The position numbers and the translations under genes are program-made. DNA of 64,000 nt from Ulva prolifera (lineage: Eukaryota; Chlorophyta; Ulvophyceae; Ulvales; Ulvaceae). The notes under the pieces were generated by a model. That model saw nothing but the letters and a program-made list of their open reading frames with translations, ran no database searches and had not been told where the DNA came from. Numbering within the stretch: the first letter of the stretch is position 1; each line of letters starts with the position of its first letter. This document shows, one piece after another, positions 33,348 to 44,316 of this stretch. The stretch lies in the NCBI GenBank assembly GCA_023078555.1, contig CM041196.1:3286001-3350000 (forward strand), in the 5' to 3' direction.

Positions 33348-34107
33348 CTTAACAACATGCACACATGCACACATGCATACTGCAGCGCACGACTCGTCAG
33401 CACCTGACTCTGGAGCAGCATGCCAGACCGAGGAATTGAGCAAGGGGTATCTTGCACAGCAAGCCGGAAATCATTGCAGAAGAGCAAAAGTCCCTTGATT
33501 AAAGCAGTCAGGAACAGATGTGTGGTTCATCCGGTGCGCCTGCAAGATGCACTGAGAACAGTCTACACATCATCTTCATGAAGATGGATTGGGGTCATAT
33601 GCGAAGCTGTGTATACTGCACTTGGGTTCTCCTCACTGGGATTATGGGAGGCCATTGTTGGCAAGGGTATAGCTATAGCAAGTTGACTGTGGGGTTTACA
33701 TGTTTGGCAGGAGTAGTCATGGCAGAGGTACAAGCACCACTGGCATTAGTCAAGGACTCGCTGAGCAGGGTCCACTGTCAGGCAAAGCGGATGCAGGGTA
33801 GCCAGCTGGGACAATCATGAATCATGCGCAGCCAAGTCTGCATGCTGCTGCCATGGGTCCCAGTCAACGCAGAGAGCTGCAGTGGTGTGCCCGGCCCCTT
33901 GTCCGAGATGCAGGCATCCAGAGAGCTGAATTTCCAGGTTTATGCAATATCGCTCCGTGACATCTGCAGGGGATTTATCTGTCACCAGCTTGCAGAGCCC
34001 TCGCGGCGAGGTGCAACAGCATGCAAGGGCAAGCTTCCACTGCATGCAGCTGCAATGCATTGTCGCACCGTACACAGAGTGCTTCCAGCGGCAAAAGGGC
34101 GACGCAT

Positions 34108-34295
34108 GTGTCAGCTCACTTTGTGTTACACGCACAAAGTCGGATAGGCAGGTGGCACCGCAGGAGTCGCGGGTACAACCCGAACGGGAATTCCCGTTCC
34201 CGGGAACTCCACCTACGTAAGCCACCGCCATCAGCTCACTGTGTGGGACGACCTGAGATTATACACGTGTCAGCTCACTGCCGTGAGCTGACACG
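34108..34295. repeat. MITE-like 188-bp segment with inverted ends and internal hairpin
   Basis: GTGTCAGCTCACT starts at 34108 and its inverse GTGAGCTGACACG ends at 34295. A direct copy CGTGTCAGCTCAC at 34266-34278 pairs with the right end through a 4-nt loop (13-bp perfect stem). TCAGCTCACT also occurs at about 34230. No target-site duplication was found, so the mobile-element reading is tentative. Confidence 0.5.
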
Positions 34296-34552
34296 CTGCT
34301 TTTGGCGAACACATCCGTAAATCAGATTTCGCTACAGCGGCTGGCGAAAACCTCAGGTCCCTGCGCATGCTCAAGGCAGTCTTCTGACAGGCCTTGACAG
34401 CCTGACAGAAGACCTGACCTGACCATTCGGCATCCATTGATTGCTCGCCTGTTGGTGACCGGACCAGAATACACTCACATGTGCACTGCAGCATGCCTGT
34501 AATGCAGCATGTCAGCAAGACAATTGCAGCTCTAGTTCACAGGGCGGCGGAG

Positions 34553-34602
34553 GTATGGTGTGTTGAATGAGACAGCGCCCTGTCTCGGTCAACACGCCAT
34601 AC
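34553..34602. repeat. Imperfect 23-bp inverted repeat with 4-nt loop
   Basis: The left arm starts GTATGGTGTGTTGA and the right arm ends TCAACACGCCATAC. 20 of 23 positions pair. The arms are almost adjacent, so this would extrude or fold as a hairpin. Not within a recognised gene. Confidence 0.75.
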
Positions 34603-36742
34603 GTTTGAAGGCTCGATGAGCCGCAGCTCCAGATCTGGGCACTTGCAACAGCGACTGCATGCTTTCAACGTACTGTATGTCGCCGACAAGCGCCATCACA
34701 GCCGCAGATAGAGATGTTTTTCACCCAGTTTGAGATTCCAGATCAGCGGGCATGCAGATCCTTTGTTACTACACTTGCCGTGACGGACTTGAGCTTGCGT
34801 GCAATCAAGGCTTCATTCAATCTGCAAGATGTGCTGCAGTGATCAATGCAACGGCTGCATCCAGAGCCTTCTGAATGTGAGTTTTCTGAACGCCAAAAAA
34901 AATCGATGTTGTAGGATTGTGGGTTGCACCATCTGCAACCGGCCGCAGCTGACGGTTTGTGCGACTCCAGCGCTGCAGTTAACGTTGAAAGCGCGCAGCA
35001 CAGAGTGATAACGTGAACGTTCGATCTCGCGATTGCTGTGTGCGCGTAAGCGTAAATGACGGACTTCCAAACAATTACACCTTGTTCCGATGTTGTTCGC
35101 CTGACATGCTGGCTGGAAGGGCAGGCATGCGCACAGCATCGTCGATGTGAACACATTTGATCAAAACTTGGTGTTCAAGCGGCTGCAATTATGCATCATC
35201 GGGAACTCGGCGGTTTCGGTCTGTGCACGAACCGCGGCTTTACGACGCAGAGCGTCATGCCGCGGCACGTGCATGAACCGATCAGCGGCATGCCGTTGAA
35301 AGATTGAAAACCAGCAGTGAGTGTGCGCCCGACCTGCCTGCCTGAGCACACTCGCGTCTCATCTTTCCAAGCTCGTTACCAATCGCAGAGCTTTCATTCT
35401 GCTTTGAATGTAGGCTGCAGTCGGAATGTGTTACACCTGCTAGCGCCTGACAGACGCAGGTCCCAGACGCTGCAGCACCCCAGCGTCGAAGCAGCCCACT
35501 CAGCCAGCAGTTCAGCGATCGACAATCTATGAAAGTTTAGGGCTGTACGTCCTTCCCCTTCTGCACGCTTGTACTTTTCGACTTGTCGCACTCGTCGTAT
35601 TTTGCCACCTGCCGGTGTTACCGATGCGCTACGTGAGCCAGGGCTGCCCCCAGTTGGCGGACCTCCAGCACGATGATTGTATGTGGTTTGCACTTTATAC
35701 TGGACGCGTGTTCTTGCAATGTCAGCTCCGTCAATGTTCCTGATCCGATAAGGCGACGATGGGAGTGAGCACAACAGTCACGCAACGGCTTTTTAGGTGA
35801 GCTCCTCAAGCGGAGCCGTTGATCTGAAGATAGGGACACACTTCGTTAATAACATGGGCTGAGGTCAGGTGGGTACGCCATCCTTGTTCTTGATTTGTGA
35901 TCGTGCTGGTGATGTGAACAAGCGCACTGATCGGGAGTGACCGCTGCCACATGGCGTTTGCGCGAACTTTCCAACGTTGCACTTCAGATATACATGTAAT
36001 GGTAGTCCTTGGGTCATGACTTGTGGGTAACGCAGCTGTGCATATTCTCGCCTTGCGCCGATGAGTCGGTCTTGTGTTTGAAGCTCGCGGAGACGACACA
36101 AGGGCGGTAAGGCACTGACCGCCCTTTTGATATCACAGCAGGGGCACGCGAAGCGAAGTTGGCAAGCACTTGTCGATCATGTTGATGTCTAGGTTGGCCT
36201 GTTGAGGACGCTGCAATCTTCGGGCCAACCAACGTGACATTGCACCTGCAAACTGCGTGCGGGTGATGGTGACCATGTCCTCTTCCGATCACCCAGTAGC
36301 CTTGGATTCGCTGACCGTCACATCACTGATGAACAGCTCAGGCATGTGTCATGGTGTCAACGTGCCCTGAGGGATGCAGGTCCGCAAGGTCTACATGCAG
36401 CCACAAGCGCCAGTCCCCTCGTTCAAAGGCTGCGCGACGAAACTGCCAGCCCAGGAACATCAGAGGGACGCACACACGCGGGGTAAGCTGTCAAGTGGGG
36501 GCAGAATCCAGCTCACCCGTGGCTGCCGGACTGTGTACCCAGTTCAGGACACAGCTAGGCTTGCTGACCAGACTGAGAGCCGGCACCACCAAGTCAATGG
36601 TATGCAAAATCTCATCTACAGATTGCCTGCTTTGAACCTCACACATCTCCGTTAGGCAAGTGGCCAAGCTGCTTGCCCCTCCTTGTCCTCAATTTGATGA
36701 AGCTAAGGGTCATAACCCACAGGCGTGTGTACTCAATCTGTC

Positions 36743-36918
36743 AAGTAAAGTAAATCTGAATTTACTGTGCCGTATCCTAGTGGAAATTGACAACTCCGAG
36801 TTGACGGGACCACATATGCCGAAGGGGTAAACCACCTGGAAACCCCCCTCAGACGACCGTAAGCAACTCACAGGGCCTCCTCCTGTGCTAAGCGAGGTGG
36901 TCACGTACGGCCGTTCTG
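36743..36918 (+). repeat. Interspersed repeat family B, fullest copy (about 176 bp)
   Basis: Runs from AAGTAAAGTAAATCTGAATT through TGACGGGACCACATATGCCG and AAGGGGTAAACCACCTGGAA to CACGTACGGCCGTTCTG. Read in reverse it ends in repeated TTTAC units, as a SINE tail might, and contains TAGCACAGGAGG, which fits a pol III A-box pattern. No convincing B box was seen. Its right end is 46 bp before the ATG of the 1,484-codon ORF. Confidence 0.7.
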
Positions 36919-36963
36919 TATGTCCTTTACCTCACAGTACTTTGACCCAACCTCCAGCGTAAC

Positions 36964-39900
36964 ATGCAATTTCCGATCATGCATCGTCTCAACTGTGCAG
37001 ACATGATCGCCTCCAGCAGTGCGCCACGGCTGGACACCCCTCAGCCCGCAATCAGCTGGGGTTCCGTACCACAGCGCCGAGCACCTGGTCAGACCTCACC
37101 ACGGCGACGTTCCCATGCCGCAGCCGCGGGTCAACGCCGCCACACGGCGCGTGAGTCACCGAAGCCACTCCCAGACGGCCGTCCCCATGCCGCCTCGTCC
37201 ACCGCCTCTCCGCCGACCGATGGCGCCGCCGCTGAGGTGGCTCCAAGCGCTTCCAGCCCCAGCGCGCAGCCGTGCAGGCGCGCCGCAATGGCACGGCCGC
37301 CTCAGCAGCTGCATGCGGCGCGGCCGGCGCGCAGCGGTGCGGCCGCGGTGTGCGAGGGCCGCGGCGACAGCTGCATGTTGGAACCGACCCTGCAGCTTGA
37401 GGACAGCGTGGTTGAGTGCTACGGCGTTGAGGCGACGGACTCCATTCACGCGGGCAGCTCCGCGGTCGCTGATTCGACGTGCTACACCGCCGGCGAGCCG
37501 ACGATGTGGCGGGAGGGGTTCTTTGGCCAGGCCAGCACGCTCGCGTCGCACGCAGAGCTGTCAGATTCGTCGCCGCAGCGTGAGCAGGGGCGGCAGTCGC
37601 ATCGCGGGGGCAGCGCGGGTGGCTACACGAGCAGCAGCGACGCAGGCGGGGAGAGCGGCCCAAGCCTCGGCATCGCGCAGAACGCCGAACTGCGTGAGCA
37701 GCTGGAGCGCATGCGGGCGCCGATGGCAGAGGGGGGATTGGTGGGGGGGCACGAGCATGCTGGCAGCGTGGAAGGCAGAGACGGCATCGGGGTGGACTCG
37801 GAGGCGTGGTCGCGGCGGCGGCGCGCCCGGCAGGAGCGCGAGCGGCCGTGGCGGCGCGCGAGCGCCCCGGCACCCGGCGGGGGGCCTGTCGTGGAGGACG
37901 GGTCCATGCGGCCACGCGGGACGTGGCGGCACAGTGACCTCATGGCGGATGCGGCCGCGGCCGCTGCGAGCGGGAAGATGCTCATCCCCGGCACGCCCGA
38001 GATGCCGACTGGGCTACAATACATCGAGCAGTTCTCACGGGTGTCGGCAGACAGCATGCATGCGCTGCACCACCTGCAGGTGCAGGCGGAGGCGGGGGGC
38101 CTGGAGCACCTGACTCCGGTGAGCCCCCCACGCGGGCTGCCGACCGGCAGCCTGCTGGCGACTGCGGCCGCGATGGTTGCACGGTCTCGCGAAGCGCACG
38201 CCGTGCAGCATCGGCAGACCGCGGCGGAGCCGCGCGGGGACGCGCCCGTCGCGGCGGCCGCCGCGGCGGTGCGCCGTGCCGCGGCGGCGGCTGGGCACTT
38301 CCCGCCGGTGCCGTGGATGCCGCAGCACGCGCTGCCGATGCCCGGCGTGCTCGAGGCGGAGTGCGCGCTCGCAGAGGAGCTCCATGCCGCGACCCTCATG
38401 CTGCTGCAGTCGCGGAGCGTCGCGATGGCGCTCGGCGCGTCTGCTGCGGCCCGGCCGCCCGCCGGCCAGCCCGCCGAAGCCCCCCCACACCCCCACCTCG
38501 CGAGCGGCAGCGAGTCCGATTTCGATAGCCAACAGTACGACGAGTATGGGGACCAGTTTGACGACTACGAGGACCAGTTTGAGGATGCGAGCCCGCCCTA
38601 CGGTTCCTCGCGGCACGACGACGACAGTTGCCGCCCCGGCGATGACAGCTCGCGATACCCCGTCTCCAGCACACACTACCCCGCCTCCAGCACGCACTAC
38701 CCCTGCTCGAGCTCGCACATCCCCGCTTCCAGCTCCTGCTACCACGGCTCCGCGCGCCGCGCGCAGCGGCTGCAGCACGCACACAACATCACTTCGAGCG
38801 AGCGCTCGCCGTCACCGGACATGGATGGCGGCGCGTGGCTCTCGCCGCAGACATCGTCAGACCTGTCCGAGACGGCGGCGCTGCAGTCCCCATCAGCGAT
38901 CCAGCTGGCACGGCAGGAGGCTGTTCCGTACGCGGCAACAACAGGCAGCAGCTCCGGGAGCGCCGGTGACTGGCGGCATGGCGACCCGCGCCAGCGCCCG
39001 GACGACTGGCACGCTGCGGCAGAGGAGCGAATGCAGCACGGCCAACACGCAGGTCAGGACTCAGTCTGTACGTCGGCGTCTGGCAGCAGCGGCGGCTCTC
39101 CACGAGAGCTGCCTCGGCGGGAGCGACCGCCGCTCCCGCCGCGCGGGCGGCCGAGGCACCTGTCCGCGTCGGGGGGCCCAGGGTTGCTGCCGCGGCACCG
39201 CCGGGGGTCCAATGGCAGCATCGCGTCGCTGCCGGCGCTGATGGTCCGCGGCGAGCGCTCGGATCCGCGGCCAGGGGACGCGCCGAGGTCGTGGCAACAG
39301 GGGCTCACTGCTCTCGAGTCGCGTGCGGACGCGGTACAGCTGTGCCAGCGTCTCGCGCAAGGGGACCTGCACGATGGGCCGGCGGACCGCCGTGCTGACC
39401 ATGCTGCGGAGCTCGCGCAGTGGGATGATGCGTGGTTCGGCAGCGCCCGGGTTGCGAATGCATCCGCGCCGCATCTCGCGGTGTCGCCTGCGCGGGTGGC
39501 CGCAGGGGCCGCAGTGCGTCTCGACGTCGCGCACCTCGTCACCACGGACACGTTCACAGATCCGATGGCCCTCGACGCTCAGAACTCCGAGCACCTCGCG
39601 CTCGAGAAGGTGTTCTCCCACGAGTCCGCGGACCACTCTGGCCTCGAGGTGATGGGCCCGGTCACGCGGGAGCTCCCGGAGAAGCTGCCGCACAGCGTCA
39701 TGCATGGCATCCCAGAGGAGCACACGACCGAGACGGCGGTGACGCCCCGCCTCGATGTGCTGCGCGGCGGCGGCAGCCGCTGCGTCGGCGTGACGTCCCA
39801 CCGCAGCGCACACCATGTGTCCACAGGCGAGTCGACCCTCCGCACGAGCTCACGCACGGACTCCCGTGCCGACAGCGCGACGTTCTCTCGGCGCACAACG

Positions 39901-41418
39901 TCCACCGGCACGGACAGCTACGCGTGGAACACGTACCCTGCGTACACCTACAGCAACGGCGGCCTGCAGCCGCCGGGCGTCGCATCGGGAGCGCGGGGCA
40001 CGCAGCACAGCGCGGCGATCGATGACGACTCCACGGACGCCTCCAGCTCCTGCAGCGTCGGCGGCGGCCAGGACTTGACGGCGGTCCTGCTGAATCAGGT
40101 CGGGCCGTCAGTTGTGAGCGCGGCAGGCAGCCCCCCGGCAAGCCAGACCCGGGCATCGGCGCGGAGCCACCCACACTCGTTGATCGCGATAGACAAGCCG
40201 GGGTCCGCCATGATGTCGGCGAGTGTGAAGGACCTCGCGGTGTCAGTCAACCCGCCGAGTGCTGTGCGGGATGTCGGCTGGGGCGCAGAGACGACGTGTA
40301 CGGACCTGTCGTTCGACGGCTTGACGTCGCCGCCAGGGGGGCCGGCGGTGGAGCTGCGGGGCGACAAGCCGGCTGCCGCGCTGCGGCTGCAGCACTCGCT
40401 GTCGCTCACGCCGATGCTGCACCCGCCCAAGGGCAGCGCCCGGGGGTCCTCGGACGTGCTGGACGGCGGCGGCCGCGGCAAGCGCCACGGCCGGAGGATG
40501 ATGTCGCTGCTCTCGTCCCTGCTCGGCGGGCGGAGCGCTGCGGCGGCTTCAGAGAAGAAGGGCCCCGCGCTGTCCCGTGTGTCCGCGTCGGCGGCGCTGA
40601 TGGGCAGCCGGCAGGCGAGCGACGCGCCGCGGGCGGCGAGCCGGCGGCTGCCGCGGCGGGGGGATGCACGCAGCGCCAGTATCGACCTGTCGGCGCCGAG
40701 CGAGGCGGGGAGCTTCCTGTGTGGCGTGGGGGGCTCCGGGTGGAAGAGCCGCGAATCGGCATGTATGGCGCCGAAGAAGTGGTGCATGGCGCCGCAGGAC
40801 GTGCCGGTGGAGCAGGGGCAGGAGGAGGACGGTGCTGCAGAGATGAGCACTGCCGATGTGCACATGCTGCTGCAGGAGGTCCCGATTGCGGTCAGCGGGC
40901 AGGGGACGGCCCGCGGACTCTCGTGGGGGCCCGCCAGGCGCGCAAGTGAGTGGAGTGCGAATGCATGCGCGGCCCTGCCATGCATCATGCTGCCTGCATC
41001 AGGTGGTGAGACGGTCAGCGGCCGTGCGTCCAGCAACATCCCTCTCATGCATGGCCTCCAGCAGGGCGAGTGGAGCGCGGTGACCTCTGCGCTCGCTCCG
41101 ATGCAGGGTGACGAAAGCAGCGCGCATGCGGGTGGGAGTAGCAGCACAGGGTTTGTGCCGTTTGCGGCAAGCGACATGGGGGCCGGTGGCTCGACACGGG
41201 GGTCGCAGCGCGGCTCGCAGCGGGGCTCCCTGCGGGGATCGCAACGGGGCTCGCAGCGGCACGGCCATGACGGCGGGAGCGGCTCCGGGAGCCGCGGCCG
41301 CAGGGCGGGTGCTGCTGCGATGAGCATCTGGGAGACGGAGACGCTGCCTGCGTCGCGGCGGGGAACTCATGCCTCCGGGGGAGCGGGGTCGATGCTGCAA
41401 CGGTGTGAGACGCGCTGA
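36964..41418 (+). CDS. Large intronless-looking, GC-rich, disordered protein (1,484 aa), unidentified
   Basis: One uninterrupted frame from an ATG with an upstream in-frame TAA. Third positions are nearly all G or C, unlike the neighbours. No conserved domain was recognised. The protein is rich in Ala, Ser, Arg, Gly and Pro. It has an acidic/aromatic patch DQFDDYEDQFED (about residue 530), a Ser/Tyr/Pro repeat STHYPASSTHYPC (about 570), and RGSQRGSQRGSLRGSQRGSQ (about 1415). Only short stretches look foldable, such as LPMPGVLEAECALAEELHAA. A GT...AG segment at 40946-41002 (57 nt) is in frame and could be an optional intron. Could be a scaffold, RNA-associated or regulatory protein; no function is assigned. 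The antisense strand is also largely open, a side effect of high GC. Confidence 0.7.
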   Translation: MQFPIMHRLNCADMIASSSAPRLDTPQPAISWGSVPQRRAPGQTSPRRRSHAAAAGQRRHTARESPKPLPDGRPHAASSTASPPTDGAAAEVAPSASSPSAQPCRRAAMARPPQQLHAARPARSGAAAVCEGRGDSCMLEPTLQLEDSVVECYGVEATDSIHAGSSAVADSTCYTAGEPTMWREGFFGQASTLASHAELSDSSPQREQGRQSHRGGSAGGYTSSSDAGGESGPSLGIAQNAELREQLERMRAPMAEGGLVGGHEHAGSVEGRDGIGVDSEAWSRRRRARQERERPWRRASAPAPGGGPVVEDGSMRPRGTWRHSDLMADAAAAAASGKMLIPGTPEMPTGLQYIEQFSRVSADSMHALHHLQVQAEAGGLEHLTPVSPPRGLPTGSLLATAAAMVARSREAHAVQHRQTAAEPRGDAPVAAAAAAVRRAAAAAGHFPPVPWMPQHALPMPGVLEAECALAEELHAATLMLLQSRSVAMALGASAAARPPAGQPAEAPPHPHLASGSESDFDSQQYDEYGDQFDDYEDQFEDASPPYGSSRHDDDSCRPGDDSSRYPVSSTHYPASSTHYPCSSSHIPASSSCYHGSARRAQRLQHAHNITSSERSPSPDMDGGAWLSPQTSSDLSETAALQSPSAIQLARQEAVPYAATTGSSSGSAGDWRHGDPRQRPDDWHAAAEERMQHGQHAGQDSVCTSASGSSGGSPRELPRRERPPLPPRGRPRHLSASGGPGLLPRHRRGSNGSIASLPALMVRGERSDPRPGDAPRSWQQGLTALESRADAVQLCQRLAQGDLHDGPADRRADHAAELAQWDDAWFGSARVANASAPHLAVSPARVAAGAAVRLDVAHLVTTDTFTDPMALDAQNSEHLALEKVFSHESADHSGLEVMGPVTRELPEKLPHSVMHGIPEEHTTETAVTPRLDVLRGGGSRCVGVTSHRSAHHVSTGESTLRTSSRTDSRADSATFSRRTTSTGTDSYAWNTYPAYTYSNGGLQPPGVASGARGTQHSAAIDDDSTDASSSCSVGGGQDLTAVLLNQVGPSVVSAAGSPPASQTRASARSHPHSLIAIDKPGSAMMSASVKDLAVSVNPPSAVRDVGWGAETTCTDLSFDGLTSPPGGPAVELRGDKPAAALRLQHSLSLTPMLHPPKGSARGSSDVLDGGGRGKRHGRRMMSLLSSLLGGRSAAAASEKKGPALSRVSASAALMGSRQASDAPRAASRRLPRRGDARSASIDLSAPSEAGSFLCGVGGSGWKSRESACMAPKKWCMAPQDVPVEQGQEEDGAAEMSTADVHMLLQEVPIAVSGQGTARGLSWGPARRASEWSANACAALPCIMLPASGGETVSGRASSNIPLMHGLQQGEWSAVTSALAPMQGDESSAHAGGSSSTGFVPFAASDMGAGGSTRGSQRGSQRGSLRGSQRGSQRHGHDGGSGSGSRGRRAGAAAMSIWETETLPASRRGTHASGGAGSMLQRCETR

Positions 41419-43649
41419 ATATCGAAGTGAGAGATTTCTGCCCCGTCTCAAACTGTGTTGGGCCTCTCCGCAGGGCAGCGGATGGCGCAATTGCATGTAT
41501 GGTAGTTACAAGATGGCGTGGAGGGTGCCTGTGATGGCTCGTGAAGACGGTGAAGCGGAGTGGAGTGGTGCCGTTTAGCTGGGATCACAGTCCTTGTGGA
41601 GAGCTGTGACATCGGTGGTGATCCTTTGGAGGATACAGAATCATAAAGCAGGCGTGAGCGGGGTGCCTGGGACGAACTCCTTGAGAGCGAGGGGAGGGTG
41701 TGTGAGTAGGCCTGTGGTAGAGTCGGTCAGCGAGAGGGGTGGGCGCCTGTGTGCAAGAGCCGTGGGAGTCAGCTGCCTCCAAAACAACCCCGGGATGGGA
41801 GGGAAGCAGGAAGTGTCAGATCTGGGTGCTTGTGTGGATTAAGCTGCTGCTGATGAATGCTTGTGGTGTGCCCAGAACCAGAGTACTGTCCAGATGGATG
41901 TTATGATGATGTGGCAGCGGCGTGCAATCTGAAAAGCATAAAAACGGCGTTGGTCCGTGCTTGTGTTGTGGATTGCACCAACATGTAGGTGACTCGCTCA
42001 GCCACGCAGCACCAACACACTGTGTGATGTGCATCGACAAACCGTGTTTTGGGGCAGCATAGGCAGCATGGTTTGCAAGACGCATGAGGCAAGGCGAAAT
42101 GTGGCTATGGCCGGTTCAGAGCAGACATCATAACTTACAGGATTGTGCACGGCGCACCTTGGAGCTGCCACTCCAGCGGATCAGCGGCCGACGATAAATA
42201 GGCTGCTGGTGTGATCCGTCAACAGCACCATGTACATCATCGCAAACCTTGCATTGTCGTGCACGGACATGGTGAGCGTTTGCCTGAATACTGGCACCTC
42301 ACATACATTTAATTCTATTCGCAGCGTTCTGCAGTCACAGGTGTCGCTGCGCATAAAAAATCAGGTGGCTGTGACGGGATTCACGGTTGCGCTTTATCGA
42401 TCGTGATGAGCGAGGACGTATCTCCTGTAGAGACAACACTTGGTCAGCGGTCGAGCAAAGCGCCGTGACTCAGCAGTTGCTGAGCTCAGCAACACGCAGA
42501 ATCAAATTTATGCAGCACTGTCACAGACTAGCGATGGAAACCGCTGCCGGGCTTGAATGATGTCATGCGGGCAAGGCTCTGCCAGTTGCAGCTTCGGCTA
42601 GGTCTGCTCATCATCGCAACGGTACCGTCGTATTGCGCGCCCGGGACCCCCAAGCGTGTTGACATTTCCTAGCCAGATTTTCTCCTTAAGAGGATCTACC
42701 ACAACGCAGTGGTCTCTGTGCTTTTGCTTTGACGCCTCGGATGGTGGGATCCAGTTCAAACTCGTATGAGCCGTCAGCTGAGGCGTCGATCGTGGCACAA
42801 ATCAGACACCAACGGGTGTTGGATATGCGTGCTCATGCACTTTACTTGGCTACATCATCTCATCATCTGCATCATGCACCCCACGGTGGAGCTCTTTGCA
42901 GAAGCAGCTTGAAGCATGCGTTGCTGAACCCCCCATGCAGCGCACACGCTCATTCTAGGAGGACAGAGGGCTGCGCTGCTGCCAAGGACATGCGCGCAAT
43001 TGAGGCCTGTGACGAAGGTGCGTCTTTGAAGTCCTGTTGAGTGTACAGCTTGTTCAGGAGTTTGGTGATTAGCTCCGACAGCTCATGAGCACTGCAGCAT
43101 GCAAACTTATCAGGCTGGTCCTCATGATTGTGTTATCGGGCAATCATCATCATTTTCAGGCCACCTGTGCCATACCATGCACACTAGTAGTAGGCAAGTG
43201 AATGGATGCAGTGCTAACACAGCTTGAAGCAGCAGCGCTCAGGGTGATTGGCACACAAGTTCACATTTGCTTGACATAAACAATTGCAATCATGGCTGAA
43301 GCCTGCATACCATGATCTGCATATGCCAGCAGGGAGTGGGAACGTACTCGCATTCATCAACTACCACGCGCATCAACTGGAGGGGGCTTTGAGCCTTGAG
43401 ATCCGCCTTCAGCCGCTCTGCACCTCGGCCATCAACATCAAATTGCAGTTCCAGTTGGCTTTCATGTGGCGTTGTAAATCGCAAGGCCCTCATTAAGAGA
43501 GGGTACCTCTCTGCGGTCGCATCACTGCAGCAGTTCCAGACCTGTTAGTGGGAAACACATGTCGTTCCACATCTCACGATTCAGCTCCACCACCTAGCAG
43601 GGTTCCATCGAAGACTTTGATGTGTTGTGGGTTTGGTTTGGCAGAGCTG
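41419..43649. other. Intergenic, with possible minus-strand exons
   Basis: 41419-42597 shows nothing convincing. On the minus strand, 42798-42598 (CVVVDPLKEKIWLGNV to a TAG), the overlapping frame with DASADGSYEFELDPTIRG, and 43493-43290 (ESQLELQFDVDGRGAERLK, MRVVVDECEYV) are protein-like. They could be 3' exons of the armadillo-repeat gene upstream, but could not be joined. Confidence 0.35.
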
Positions 43650-44066
43650 TTACGAGCTGCATGTCGTGGGCATGCGACTTGCGATACCGGCATCAGGGCA
43701 TGTGGATGTGATGGCGACATATATGCTAGGAAATCTGTGCCACAAGTGCAAGGGGCGACCATATTGCACAGCCCAATTCCACGTTGTGAATTCGGCGTAG
43801 CAGTAAGCCTTCCTCATGATGTCATTCCAGCTCAGATGGGTCTCGGACGGGATCCATACGCACATGTGGAGGTTGATGGGAGCAGGAGTAGTAGTTCCTG
43901 TCAAGCAGGCACAGAAACCTGTGGCCCCCTTCTCTGGCGAAAGGATGAGCTGCCCACGCTCAATATCAAGCGCCATCAGACCTGAGTGTGTGACTGTTGT
44001 GGTTGCTGTGGTGCCCTTCTGGTATACAATCTGCACGCAAGCATCCATGCTGCGGCCATGCCGAAG
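43650..44066 (-). CDS. Unidentified minus-strand exon(s) following the ARM-repeat exons
   Basis: The frame reads LQLFLRHGRSMDACVQIVYQ, then TTTVTHSGLMALDIERGQLI and INLHMCVWIPSETHLSW. An acceptor GCGCAG just above 44066 allows a phase-0 join from the armadillo exon ending at 44317. The right end of the coding part is uncertain and internal GT/AG sites exist. The strand-like composition suggests a beta domain after the helical repeats. No family was assigned. Confidence 0.35.
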   Translation of the reverse strand, partial: LRHGRSMDACVQIVYQKGTTATTTVTHSGLMALDIERGQLILSPEKGATGFCACLTGTTTPAPINLHMCVWIPSETHLSWNDIMRKAYCYAEFTTWNWAVQYGRPLHLWHRFPSIYVAITSTCPDAGIASRMPTTCSS

Positions 44067-44316
44067 GAACAGCTGCAACTGCGCAAGTACCGACCGCCGC
44101 AATGTACGATGAGCGTCAGCTCAACGATTAAGCATAGCAGATTTGCCATCTGTTCATCATGTTATGCTACTTCCTGCAGCTCAAGTGTGCATCCAACGTG
44201 ATGTGCCATATAGAACAAGCGCCACACTCCCACACTTCCAGGCATACCACCAATATGAGATGTTCTCTAGTCAGATTGGGTGCCTGAGGGCGCCGTGTTC
44301 AGCAGAAAGGACACAC

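Larger units (their letters stand above)
33348..36742. other. Gene-poor stretch with palindromes
   Basis: No model could be supported. A 126-codon minus-strand frame at 35394-35774 (AGGKIRRVRQVEKYKRAEGE, FHRLSIAELLAEW) is the most coding-like but has no partner exons or family. Inverted repeats at 34108-34295 and 34553-34602, and the 18-bp perfect palindrome GAACGGGAATTCCCGTTC at 34181, are the notable structures. Confidence 0.4.

Noticed and set aside
40095-41327. 410-codon open frame on the minus strand opposite the giant ORF
   Set aside because: It is a by-product of very high GC in the plus-strand frame. Codon-position bias supports the plus strand, and the minus frame has no domain.
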